NCBI RefSeq assembly: GCF_011386835.1
Contig: NC_088798.1
Span: 9,176,001-9,240,000, forward strand
DNA: 64,000 nt
Reading direction: 5' to 3'
Source: Chrysemys picta bellii
Lineage: Eukaryota; Chordata; Testudines; Emydidae
Under the pieces are notes generated by a model that was given only the letters and a program-made list of their open reading frames with translations, had not been told where the DNA came from and did not search any database. This document shows, piece by piece, positions 34,301 to 48,202 of this stretch; positions within the stretch are counted from its first letter, which is position 1; each line of letters opens with the position of its first letter. The translations under genes were made by a program, and so were the position numbers.

Positions 34301-36460
34301 AGAAATCTCTTCTACACGAAGGAAAGTCTTAAATTATTTAATGAAAAATCAGTGCCTCAGATGTTTGTTCTGAATGTTTCTGGTAATATATTTTGAGTTC
34401 CCATCAGGTTTTTTTTTTCTTCTTGTTCTCTCATGTAGAGAATAAGAAGACGAAGTTACTTTTAGAAACTCACACAGTAATTCAATAGAAAGCAAAACTT
34501 GGGCCTGATTTTCCTTTACATTGGTGAAAATGAGGAGACATTTCTTTGAAGGTTAATGGAGTTGAACCAGAGTAAGTGAGAAGAGAATCTGGCCCTAAGA
34601 TGCCACAGTAATGAATGCTGAGATACTAGCAGTGAGGAAAACATCGTATATTGTAATTTTAAAAATCTTAAAGGTGAGCCATACATTTTGCTTGGTGTTG
34701 AAGATAAAATTTTAAAGACTATAACACTTTGCATCACTTGTAACCACTAGAATAGCTAGTATTGAATTTTATCATCCTTTATGGATTTTAAAATCAAAGA
34801 TCAAGGGGTACATGTTTAACAAGGGTAACTAGCATGCCTCCTGCTTCTGTTACTAATAAAAGAATGTCAGCCTTTACTTCTCAATGCATTGCTCTGAGAG
34901 CATGATCCTGTTCTCATTCAGATCAATGGTAGGATTCCCTTTAACTTCAGTAGTGCAGGATCAAGCCTTAAAACAATTTATCTGACATTTCAGCCTATTT
35001 TTTTAATTAAATCTATTGCAGTGGTTTATATATCCATAAAGTGCTTTCGTTAACCATACCTACTCAGAATTTCCAGTCTCTAAATTTATCTTATTAATTT
35101 TCAATTATTCATTGGGTAAAATACTGGGTTTTGAATTTTGTGGTTGGTATAAACGTTTGTAACAGCACAGATCTATTATAACCCCTATTAGAATGCACAG
35201 TGTAGAAATTAACCAGTGAAAATGCAGAAATGATAGACGTTCACTAAAACGGGTATGTAAAATAGACATATTTTATCAGAAGAGGATGACTACTTCACTA
35301 ATATTTGTGGATGTTTAAAAACTGAGTTAAAATGCTAACATTGGACCTGATGCTGCAGAGCTCAGGACCTCAGTAGAAAGTACGAACCGAGATTGTGTTT
35401 TTTAAATCAATTTGATGCAGTTATGTTCATACAACATAGATGAAAGAATTATGCTCAATTGAGCTGTAACTCCCAGAATACATTTGTTCACCAGAGCGAG
35501 AGATAACCACCTCTACAGTAGACTACCAGCAAAGCTTACTGGGACTGGAATAAGTATTGGATTTAAGGTTAGAGAGGTACAGAAATGGAACGGAGTACCA
35601 CATATTCTCTTTACTCTAAATCCTTTAATGGCATGTATAGGTGAATATGCATCTGAAATAGATATCATCTAGATTAAAGAAGGGAACATACTTGATTGTT
35701 TGTAAATGTCCAGAACAAGGGATGGGGGGATGTTCAGTGTGGTTAGCTAAAGATTTAGGCAGTTTCCGGTCACTTGATTTGGCAGTGGCGGTTCTGACTG
35801 GAATCTGTTGTTGTTTTTAAGAAGTTGCCATTGTTATGAAGCCATCACCTACCTACGTGCTCTGATTTTACTTTCCAAATAGTTCTATTTCATATATTTG
35901 CCGTGCTTTTTTGTTAGCCATAGTGAAAGGTCTTCATTCGTTGAAAAATGTTAAACAAAGTTGCTGTTACTTGTTGTGCCAAATACTTTAAAAATAGCCA
36001 TTCAAAACTGTTTATGTCCAATTATATACAAAGGGGATATTTCAGAGGTGAGATATCAGAAGCAATACTGAAACACATAAATTCACAATCATTTTGGTTT
36101 GGCTATTTCTAGTGCTTCCTTAATTTAAATCAAGTAGAAAACATTAATTCGCCTGGTATCAGTCTAGTTTAGAATACTTTTTTTTCCCCCTCCAAAGTTT
36201 TGTAGGGAATTATTAAATCTATCTTGTCACAATATGTACTTTACTGACTTTAAAGAAAGAAACCAAAATTAAGTCTTGGGTAATTATTGTAATTATAGGA
36301 TCAGATCAACACAGGGTTCAAACTCTATGGTATCTCATTACTCTAAGTCTCTCTTGGATTTTTCCTTTATCTTTACATTTCCTTGCCCTGTGTTAGTGGG
36401 AGTCTCTCCTGCTTGATAGTACTTTATATCACTGAATATCTGACGCTGTCTTTCAGAAAC
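31341..36460 (+). other. ELAVL4: ELAVL4 intron 1, AT-rich with scattered short repeats
   Basis: No exon was recognised. Items seen are a G13 run (33340-33352), an A14 run (33426-33439), a palindromic 'gggcctgatttt...ctggccc' repeat (34501-34595), and a related fragment at 34905-34975. Short frames lack family resemblance. Confidence 0.45.
34501..34595. repeat. Palindromic amniote repeat (gggcctgatt...aatctggccc)
   Basis: The ends are inverted copies (gggcctgatt and aatctggccc), and the body has 'tttacattggtgaaaatgag' and 'ttaatggagttgaaccagag', the wording of a common amniote palindromic repeat. Confidence 0.6.
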
Positions 36461-36464
36461 AGAG

Positions 36465-36745
36465 ACCTTGTCTACACTGGAGATTTTCCACGATTACAGC
36501 CATCTGTTTAGCTGCACCAGTGCAACCCCTTGAGTACACAGAGAAAGGCACAGTTTACACTGGTAGATTTTATCCCGATTAAGGTAGTGTCCACCAGTGC
36601 AAATCCTGGCTTTCCTCATCAATACCCGGGATTGCACTGGTACAATTATACTGATGTTAATGGAGCTTCCAGATGAAAAGCTCTTGCATTATTAGACCTT
36701 GATCCTGCAAATGCATACATACACTTCAGTTGTGTGTTTAGTCCC
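36465..36745. repeat. Turtle DNA-element fragments
   Basis: The phrase 'gaccttgtctacactggaga' is the terminal type of a turtle MITE. The body alternates 'gcaccagtgcaacccct' and 'ccaccagtgcaaatcct'. It is followed by a short 'gatcctgcaaatgcatacat' repeat fragment at 36702. Confidence 0.5.
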
Positions 36746-37570
36746 GCTGGCAGCTCAGATGCATCAGTGTTTGCAAGACTGGACTCTTACTTTGTAACTA
36801 AAAAAAGACCATTTGAATCTGTTTTTGTGGCCTTAAATTTCAAGATGGAGAGGTGTTTTGATTTTTATCTGTATTCCTACCCTGTGAGCCATTTGAAAGT
36901 AATGGCTGTGGTAGAATCCAAAAGGCCCTTTGCCGTTACAGCAAACACTAGAGTACTCACATCCATGAAGTTTGCAGGTTCAGGGCCTGATGCTGTAAAG
37001 AGGAGTTAGTCCACTAGGGAAAAATATTACCGGAGAATACAAGTAATCATTGGAGCCAATAAAAAGTGTGTCTTGTGTGATCACAGGGTTATTACTCGAA
37101 GGTGATCGAAACAACAACTATTTGCAGATTAAATGCTCCCACTTAATTTGGTGTCATTGCACTTTGTGATACAGTTATTAAATAGGCAATATATTTTACT
37201 TTTTCAATATAGACCTCTATATTTACCTCTTCTGCTTTAATTGAACTGTAATTTTAATCATGATTATTACCTTAAATTATAATTAAATTCATGCTTAAAT
37301 ATACATTTATGAAAATGGTTGTGTGATGAAAACAGAAATTAGCTTTACATTAACCAAAAAAGGGAGGTTTTTTCCACTGCTTCTTAGTATATGCTCACAG
37401 CCAAAGACTAGCATGACCTACTTTACAACAATAACAGAGGAATCAAGCCCATGTCTTTTTGTTGTTGTTGTTGTTTTTTGTTAAAGTGTCTGAATTGGCC
37501 ATGAAACCTGCCTACTCATTGATGTGTAAGTATCTTTAAAAATAGCAATTGTATGTGAAACTTCAGGCAG

Positions 37571-37597
37571 TTTTTTTTTTTATTTATTTTTATTTAG
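37571..37597 (+). promoter_or_regulatory. ELAVL4: AU-rich polypyrimidine tract and acceptor of ELAVL4 exon 2
   Basis: The acceptor tract is an 11-T run followed by repeats of ATTTA type (TATTTATTTTTATTTAG). U-rich and AUUUA sequence is the binding preference of Hu proteins themselves, so the splice site of HuD is a plausible target of its own product. The tract and AG are seen; autoregulation is inference. Confidence 0.6.
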
Positions 37598-40117
<2,520 letters not shown>

Positions 40118-40273
40118 TAAAATTTTCAAAAGCGCCTAAGTGATTTACTGCCTCCGTCCCATTCTCCAGACTGATTTATGCACTTAGGTGCCAAAGCCTC
40201 ATGGAATTCAGTTGGCTTCTAAGTGTGAAAATGGAACTTAGGATCTCAGATAACTTAGGCACCTTTCAAATCT
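40118..40273. repeat. Palindromic amniote repeat, copy 2
   Basis: The arm 'aaaattttcaaaagcgccta' and the inverted 'cttaggcacctttcaaatct' enclose 'cacttaggtgccaaagcctc' and 'cttctaagtgtgaaaatgga'. It is the same family as 26885-26985. Confidence 0.65.
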
Positions 40274-42624
40274 TTACACCAGATAATTTCTCTCCATTCC
40301 AGAGTCCCAGTGATTTGAAGTTTGGGGAATGGACTTGGTTCTTTGAGACTCAATTATTTTCAGAATTACCTTGTTCACTTTGATTATGCTGATAGAAAGC
40401 CATGATGGTTTCTTCTGAGTTTTTATTTTCCCTTCATCTTGAATTCACCATGCAATGGAAACAACTGCCACCACATCTAAACCTGGTTCCCCTACATCAG
40501 AAAGTCCTCGGAGCAAATAGAATGGTGGGGGACCTGACATGCAGTTTTAGCTACTGGTCTTCTCTCCCTGTGTCCAGCGAGAAGACTGAAAGACCAGTCC
40601 ACTCTTTCCCTCCACCTACTTCAGTCACATTTTTTCCAGGCCCCTTAACCTTGAAGCCTGGGGAGTACCAGGGATTAGAATGTTAAATAAATTCAAAAAT
40701 AAGACTCCTCAAACTATGTTTAAACTACGGGTGTTGGCCTCTGATCATGGTACACAGTACTAGATAAGAAGTGTGCCCCCCCCCAAAGAGGCTCACCAAC
40801 ACACACTGTTGTCATTTTCATCAAGATGAGCATAAACAAATAAAAAGACAAGATCAGACTCATACTACAGACCCAGTTAACAAATTTGATCAACCCTTGG
40901 CCCATGTATTGAGTAGTGAAATGCGAGTGAATAAAAATCAAGGCTGAAATATCTTTCAAGTTTGTTCTGTGAGTGTTCTTTGTAGGAGTGAGAGCTTGTC
41001 AGAATGTCTGCCTTTTCAATGATTATCTGTTTTATTTTATTATTAACATCAGGCAGCATAATTTTTTGAAGATGTACTGCAGAATAAAATTAACTACAGT
41101 GCACAGTAAATTCTCTTGACATGCTTGTGGACTTAACCAAAGCTCTGAAACAGTTTATGTTCAATCTGCTTGTGGATTTTTGCATATTTTTGTTCAGAAA
41201 ATCCATCTTTTGTGGTGAATAGTTCTTTGTTTTGTCAGCGAATGAATAACATAAAAATATATACAAGGTGTACTATAGAAAGTAGGGACTGATAAGTGAG
41301 TCATTTTAACAAAAACTGGCACAGTTTCTGTGAAGAATATGGACCTCTTTCATATACCGTACAATAAATCTCTTTCTCCATGTTGGTAAAATAAAACGTC
41401 GATTATAAAATAAAAGCGAAATTTGAATTAAAGTTGCGGTTAAGGGATTTTTAAACAAGTGCATTCAGAAAAATAAAAGGGCATATTTCAAATGTGATCT
41501 AAAATTGTTAGACTGGCAAAATCATATTAGAAAAATCTCAAATAGGAAGCTGACCATTTAACTGGACAAAAGATCTAGTGTTCCCCCACCTTGTTAAGGA
41601 AATGCACAGACTTTAATAAGATAATATTTAGACTCCCAAAATATTTTTACAAGGAGTTCAGAGCTAAACAATGTCTGTTAAACATACAAGATCCCCTTGA
41701 GAATTTATATTCAAGACTGTTACGCCATTATTTTAATAGGGATTAAAGTTACTGTATATGAACAACAATAATAATCATAATCTGTTCAGTCTTCATACAG
41801 GTCTTCTGGATCAGTCGTAAGATTTTTAAGAAAACGAATTCATGATGTTACCACTTGCTTAGGAAAGACACATGTTTAAACAAGCATACGCCTTTATTAC
41901 TGAAAAAAATGCTAATTTGGTAGTATGCTGAACTCAATTGAACAGGAATGACAGGTTCCAAGACAGCCTTTAATTTGGTATTCAAAACCAAAATTGTGAA
42001 CTTCAGTTTTGTTTGGTAGCTTTTCTGAACAGGCAGGATATACAGTAGCTTTTTAAAAAGATGCTAATGATTTGAAAGTGGAGATAAAACTCAGGCATAC
42101 ATTTTAATTATGGGGGAGAAGTTCAGCTGAAAAATGTATTTTAGTTGCAGAGAATGTAAGGAAACGAGACAAGGAAAAACAGAAAGACCAAAGATATTTG
42201 CCATCATTTGGCAGGGAGTTTTAATAAAAGCAGAACTTGTGGTTATAAAGTGTGCTTATTAAATTCTTCATTTGCACTACCTAATTAATTCTAGCATTTT
42301 AAATTAACAGTGAAACTGGTCCCTGCTGAACCATTTCATAGCTACAGCATATTTCGTCCAACAATCCAGTTGTTCAGGTTTAATCAGCTGCTCTCCAAAA
42401 ATGAAAAAGAAGGGACTTAAGTGAGGAAACTAAATAGCACAAACGTTTTGGAACAGCAATATATGAAATAGATTGCCAACTTAGAGGGGAACACAAGCAG
42501 ATTTTAGACCATTCAGATTGTGTAGCCAATACTGTTGCTGTTATAAATAGAACAGTGTGCAGAGTGGCAAACAACTCTTTTAATAAATTGTATAGCTTTC
42601 CAGAAGGGTAGTGACAGTCTATGG
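40274..42624 (+). other. ELAVL4 intron 2, AT-rich, nothing recognised
   Basis: No repeat or coding frame was recognised. An 11-C run is near 40777-40787. Base composition is strongly AT-rich. Confidence 0.45.
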
Positions 42625-43600
42625 AAAATAAGGGTATATTATGGAATACCAACAAAAATAACTAGAATCCTCAAAGACTTCTATGATGCTGAATGTGCGG
42701 TCAGAGATAACATCAGCCAATGATTTGCAGTGACAACTGGGGTAAAGCAAGGGTGTATTATGTCTCCACTGTTGTTTGCACTGGCCATTGATTGCATCAT
42801 GAGGAAAATAACCACAGAAGGCAACAAGGAATTTTATGGACATATGATAACGGGAAATTGGATTACTTGGTTTTTGCTGATGACATTATTCTGCTCAGTT
42901 CAACACATTGCTTAATGGAAGAAAAGACCCAGCTTTTGACAGACATAGCAAAACAAATTAATTTGTTCATCAAGAGGGGAAGGACTATGTGGCTATCAAC
43001 GTTCCAAAATCAACCATCGGGGTAGATGGAGAAACACTGGAAGAAGTAAGTCATTGTACTCATCTAGGGACCAAGATGTGCTATGATAGTGACACCATAC
43101 TAGATGGTAAGCAACAAATATCAAAAGCAGCAAACAACTTTCATAAACTTGAAAAGATTTGGAAAAATAGTATGATCTGCACTGATTCAAAAGTACGAAC
43201 ATTTAACGCAGGCATCGTGACTGTCCTGCTTTGTAGAGCAGACTCATGGAAATATACGACAGCAATTGATAAAATCAACTCATTCCACAGTGAATGTCAG
43301 CAGAAGATTTTCAGTCTATTGGAAACAGTTTATTGCAACATCAGAAAAACTAAGTGGAGCACACCAGTTTAAACCATCAAACACAGAAAAAAGACAATGA
43401 TAAACATATTTAGGACACAGTAGAAGGATGCCATCAATGTGACTTCCATGAAAGAGAAAATGAACACCAACTGGAAAGAGAAAATGAGGGTGACCTACAG
43501 AAACGTTATGTAGCACAATAGATAAAGAAGCTAAATCTATCAACATGACACTCAGAAGCCTGTACCAAATGAGCATCAGACCAAAATAAACTATGGAAAC
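42625..43600 (+). mobile_element. Old non-LTR retrotransposon reverse transcriptase relic
   Basis: Joined frames read TTGVKQGCIMSPLLFALAID, then LDYLVFADDIILLSSTHCLM, EEKTQLLTDIAKQIN, then INVPKSTIGVDGETLEEVSH, CTHLGTKMCYDSDTILDGKQ, and TFNAGIVTVLLCRADSWKYT. The GVKQGC...SP.LF block and an intact FADD catalytic box (42873-42884) define the RT palm. The YLG-like and 'VLLYGAE.W' blocks follow in the usual order. The motif set is unlike the CR1 (GVPQGSVLGPVLF) and L2 copies nearby, so it is a different LINE lineage, RTE-like by wording. At least two frameshifts and downstream stops make it dead. Confidence 0.75.
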
Positions 43601-44795
43601 TCGTGGATACCATATGCATGCACCTTAGGGTGCGGGAGGATAAAGAAAGAAGGGAAAAAAGAGAGACAAGTATATGAAAGGAGATGGCCTTTCAGGGGAA
43701 AGGTACTGCTTTAAATGACTTTGGAACTCAGTGCTTAAAAATTAGGCTAAATTGCATCAAATTGTAGGTTCATATTTTTATTTGTTCTGTCTCCAAATGA
43801 AGTCAGTGGCAAAGCGCTCATTGACTTAAATGGAACAGGAGCAGGCCTTGAATTTGAAAGGGGATTTTGAAGGGTCAGTGTTAACCAGTCTAGGTCCAGA
43901 TACTAACATAGACTGGACCTTTCTTCAAACCATGTAGCATCCCTAAGAAAAATCTGAGGCAACCCAAATTGATTATTACTGGTGACTCACATAATGCTTG
44001 TTATTTGAGGGGGAAAAAACCCAAACACCTGTTTAGAATCTTCTATACATGTACAATAGGCTTCCCCCTGCAATGCCAAATCTGAAGCTAAATTTTGGGC
44101 CAAGGCAGTTTTTTTTTTCTTTTCTTTTTTTGATAAACTATATTTCTGGTGTTTATAGATTTATTTGTTGTTAATCTGTAGAGAAATATCAAAAGTGATT
44201 TTCAAGGTGTAGGTTTTGTTTTGGTAAAATCTCATAATGATCCAGACATATTACGGAGTAAATGTGTGTCACAGGATTGCTGTGTGTAAAACATGCAGCA
44301 TATGACAGAGTGTTAATAGTCCTGGTTTATATCTTGAAATCAGATGTCCAATCAGGAATATTCCAGTGCAGGAAGTTCATCCCCACCCCACCCCACTGCC
44401 AATTTTTTAAATTTGTACCCAACTCTGTGAATGAAGCATAAAGGTTGCCCTTTATCATCATTTGATGTTAGATTATTAATATGCACCAGAGGTAGAGACT
44501 GGGATCTGTCTAGTGTTGCTGTAAGATTTCAGTTCAGGAAGAGTCTCAACCACTAACCTCTTGATGGTTCAAGTGAAAAGAAAGAATGTGCCAGCCATTG
44601 AGTGAAAGCACTGAAGTAGGCTCTAATCTGCATATGGTTAGTCTGTTTATTGGGTGTATCTTCTACTATCCTAGCTAGAAATTATGGGCCTTAAAATCTC
44701 CCCTCTCCTTGTCTCGCCTTCCATGACACGGAGGGGAGGAAAGAAGCAAAAGGCTCTGATCAAATTGCCCCAAAGTGTATCTACATGAGGAAATT
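43601..44795 (+). other. ELAVL4 intron 2, minor repeat fragments
   Basis: Only a short palindromic-repeat fragment ('aagtcagtggcaaagcgctc' to 'aggagcaggcctt', about 43800-43850) was recognised. No gene was found. Confidence 0.4.
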
Positions 44796-44851
44796 GGAAG
44801 CAATTTCCAATTGTGCATTGTGTGGAAGCAATTTCCAATTGTGCATTGTGT
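44796..44851. repeat. Perfect 28-bp tandem duplication
   Basis: The unit, beginning ggaagcaatttccaattgtg, occurs twice head to tail without a mismatch (44796-44823 and 44824-44851). Identity suggests a recent event. Confidence 0.95.
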
Positions 44852-44937
44852 GTACTGTACCATTGTAGGGTGCAGGATTAAGCTTTGTTGCAAGCAATGG
44901 TGCTGCCTTCCAGGTCTTTTCCCATAGGCACTAAAAC

Positions 44938-45162
44938 GGTAGTTCTCACACTTTTTTTGTACTGGTGACCCCTTTCACAGTGCAAGCCTCTGAGTGCGAC
45001 CCCCCCTTATAAATTAAAAACACTTTTTAATATATTTAATACCATTATAAATGCTGGATGCAAAGTGGGGTTTGGGGTGGAGGCTGACAGCTCATGACCC
45101 CCCCCATGTAATAACCTCGCAATCCCCTAAAGGGTCCCGGCCCCCAGTTTGAGAACCCCTAC
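44938..45162. mobile_element. hAT-type MITE with 8-bp duplication
   Basis: The left end ggtagttctcacactt and the inverted right end (gtaggggttctcaaactg) are imperfect terminal repeats. The flanks both read actaaaac (44930-44937 and 45163-45170), an 8-bp target duplication typical of hAT. The body has 'gtgaccccttt', 'ctttttaatatatttaatac' and C-runs. Confidence 0.85.
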
Positions 45163-45170
45163 ACTAAAAC

Positions 45171-46323
45171 AGTGAGTAACCTGATAATAAGCATGCATTA
45201 AATAGCTTTTAAGTCAAGGGGAAGAGGAGGCTGGCGCTATTGAGGTGATCCCTCCATAGACAAGCAGGTGTGACTATTTCTTTTTCCTGGCCATCTGTTT
45301 TGCTAGTGACTCACCAGCAAACATAAGAGGAATGTAGTGTGTGGTTGAAGTGGCGGTTTATTTATTTAAAGTGTGGTTTATTTATTGACTAGTAGTTTTA
45401 AATGCTTCAATTTTTTGGTGTTCAACTGGTGATGTCTTAATAAAGCCTGTTTTTTAATAGATGGGCTGTTTGACACTTTCCGAAATTTGGGCCCCTTCAG
45501 AGTTTTTCAGTTTGAGCACCCAGAATCACTAAACACTTCTGAAAGCTCTAGCTGGGGTCTTCATCAGGAGTCCTGATGCCACACGAGCAGAAGCCTTTAG
45601 CTGGCGTTAAATTGCAACAGAGAGTCTGGGAAGTAGAAAGGAAGAAAACTAGATATAGAAGTGTTACATAATGGTGATTCTTCTGCAGGGGAGAAGTTTG
45701 AGCTATAATAAGCAGGTGATCATAAGGAGACTCCACTAGGTCATTTCCTAGTAAACATTCTTCTTCCAGTTTCACCCTGCCCACCTGCAGCTGGGGATGT
45801 TCAAACTTTAAGTAACTTACTTGGAGGGTTTGGTGAATGGTAGAGTAGGTCGGCAAGTGGTCACAATATGCATCTGGAGAACAGGGAACTTTCTGAAGAA
45901 GGTAACAAAACATCACACCCCAAAATGTAAAGCCTATAAAGCAGTACCAAAAATGGTATTTAAAGTTATGACAGGAAAGATCTTTTAGGTAATAGAGAGC
46001 ATGCAGATAGAAAACGATACCATGGTGAATCCTGTACTTAGAATAATATTGCTAGAAAGAGGTAATGGGAACTTTTTGTTTTATTAACGGAAAATTTAGT
46101 ATTTTTATACTGAAGCCTTGATTTTTGTGGCAAAAGCACTCAGTTAAGTTATTTAGACATATTTATATAGAATGGTAAAAATATGCTTCTTTATCGTGGA
46201 GAAAGATATTTCTCTTTATTCATGGGGGAAGAGATTGTACAATTATTGATATCTGAATCTGGTGTGTTTCCTCCTGCCCCTGTTTATTTGGGGTCTGATT
46301 CCAGGAGCTGCAGGTGGAATACT
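45171..46323 (+). other. ELAVL4 intron 2, a SINE-like fragment and unassigned DNA
   Basis: A fragment with 'gaaatttgggccccttcaga' and 'gagcacccagaatcactaaa' (45480-45545) resembles an ancient amniote SINE-type repeat. The rest is unassigned. Confidence 0.4.
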
Positions 46324-47296
46324 TTACTCCTGGAAGAATTCTGCGCTACTGCACAATACAGAATTTATGTAGAATTAATGTTCTGCGCAGAATTACATTT
46401 TTTTCCTGCAAAATTGGTGCTGCAGAGCCTGGCTCCCCAGCTCGAAGTGCGCCTGCAGTTCCTGGGTTTGCCAGCCCTGCTCGGTTACATGGTGTGGCCA
46501 GATCTCCTCTGTGTGCAGCAGCTACCGGAGCTGGTGAGCTATGCCCTGTGGGGAGAGGCAGGAGCAACAGCTGTGAGCTGCAGGGAGGGGCCATTGCTTT
46601 CCGGGAGGGAAGACTTGGGGCAGTGGAGGACATGACATGAACTTTTCTGGGGGCAGATGAACCTTTAAATTGTGACCACCAAACCCCCTCCCCCCCCAAC
46701 ACACACACTATCAGCAGATACTGGTGGTCTCTGCCCGGTGTTACAGTAACAAAGCTTCGCAGCGCAAAGCCTGCGTCGGGGCTCTGCAGGGCAGGGGTTG
46801 CAGGTGTTTGAGCCGTGGGAGCCCCATGCAGCCCCCTCAAGATCCCCCAAATACCTCCTCCCAGTGCAAACATACCCCTCTAGTACACTCCCTCCCCCCC
46901 CAAAAAAAACTTATACTTTCCCTTCCCCCAGCAGTGTCCTCTATTTGGGAACTTGAAATATGGTAACCCTATGGGGTGCGGTGTGAAAACACAAGAATTG
47001 ACTAAAAGACCGGAGAGGCAGACTTTTCCCCCAAAGATGTGCCCAACTGGCATTTGTGACACACCCAGACTGAGGTGCTTGACAAAAGCATAACAGAAAA
47101 GGAACTGGGTTGTCATAAGGGTTTCTTTAATTTTACTCCTGGGGGAATCTCTTTTGTTGCCTGCATTGTTAGACATACTTGCTGAGAGGTATTTTGAAAA
47201 AACTTGCCAAAATAATTGAAACCAGCATGTTTTGTGTTACTTTGACAAAATATGCAGAATTTTTAATTTTTTGGCACAGAATTCTCCCAGGAGTAA
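46324..47296. mobile_element. DNA transposon with ttactcctgg termini
   Basis: The left end ttactcctggaagaattctg and the reverse complement of the right end (ttactcctgggagaattctg) match at 19 of 20 bases. The body is GC-rich between 46400 and 46640. A third, internal terminus (ttactcctgggggaatctc at 47133) faces the right end, so 47133-47296 may be a separate short copy joined to the remains of another. No transposase was recognised. Confidence 0.8.
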
Positions 47297-47814
47297 CATT
47301 GACTAAAAGTTATGCAAGCACAGAGCTTGTAGTCTTGGGCCCTTTATTTAAATTTTCTCTAGAACACTTGGAAAAAAGACTGTCTCAAATGTTTAATCCT
47401 GGAAGAAAAAAGATACATGAGCTAAATGCAGATAATTCAGTACTGTGCTTCACAATCAGTTATATTTATCTGATCTGAAACAGCTGAAACCCTAATTTGC
47501 ATATAAACTCTTTTTCCAGACTTTGTATTGCTAAAACAGTGGTTACATTTAAAAAAAAGTCTTCCCTTTTGAGATTACCAGTTCCAGCAGTATATGACCT
47601 ATTTTAAGTACATTAGGTAAGCGGGATTATATTACATAGGGATTACATTAGATGAGATTTTAAAAATTGTTTAGAAAGGATATAAACTCTCGTGCTTCAT
47701 GGCATAAGCCAGCTACTGACAGGATTTACGAAGGAAACTCCATTAAGGTTATTCCATCTTCATCCACTATGCGTTTGGGGTTGGTTTTTTCCCCACCTTT
47801 TTCGGGAGCATCTG
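47297..47814 (+). other. ELAVL4 intron 2, nothing recognised
   Basis: AT-rich DNA between two DNA transposons, with no classifiable repeat or coding frame. Confidence 0.4.
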
Positions 47815-47822
47815 ATTCTGGC

Positions 47823-48122
47823 TAGGGGCAGCTCTATGTATTTTGCCGCCCCAAGCATGGCAGTCAGGCGGCTTTTGGCAGCTTACTGCGGGAGGTCCAC
47901 CGGTAACGTGGATTCGGTGGCATGCCTGCTGGAAGTCCGCCGGTCCCACGCCTTCGGCGTACCCGCCGCCAAATTGTCACCGAAGCCGCGGGACCGGCGG
48001 ACTTCCCGCAGAAACGCCACCAAAGGCTGCCTGACTGCCGCCCTCACGGCGACCGGCAGGCCGCCCCCCGCAGCTTGCTGCCCCAGGCACGCGCTTGCTG
48101 CGCTGGTGCCTGGAGCCGCCCA
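47823..48122. mobile_element. GC-rich hAT-type MITE with 8-bp duplication
   Basis: A 300-bp, very GC-rich block is flanked by attctggc on both sides (47815-47822, 48123-48130). Its ends, taggggcagctctatg and inverted tgggcggctccaggca, are imperfect terminal repeats. Inside is a perfect 17-bp inverted repeat, ggaagtccgccggtccc (47931-47947) with its complement at 47990-48006. Long open frames on both strands reflect GC content, not a gene. Confidence 0.8.
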
Positions 48123-48202
48123 ATTCTGGCCACTATTTAGAGACAGGATACTGGATTGGACAGACCACTAATCTGATTCAATATGGCAATGGCTATGTTC
48201 CA
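48123..48202 (+). repeat. CR1 3' tail fragment
   Basis: The phrases 'ttagagacaggatactggat', 'tggacagaccactaatctga' and 'ttcaatatggcaatggctat' are a diverged version of the CR1 tail seen at 4720-4780. Confidence 0.65.

Noticed and set aside
37501..37529. ATGAAACCTGCCTACTCATTGATGT|gtaagt as a last leader exon just before exon 2
   Set aside because: The donor would leave phase 1, which does not read into exon 2, and the intron would be under 75 bp.
46183..46873. Long overlapping open frames (108-175 codons) on both strands
   Set aside because: They fall in the GC-rich body of a DNA transposon with clear termini; no family resemblance or splice context.
47692..48171. A 159-codon frame rich in Pro/Arg
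   Set aside because: It coincides with the GC-rich hAT MITE at 47823-48122 and is open because GC-rich DNA lacks stops.
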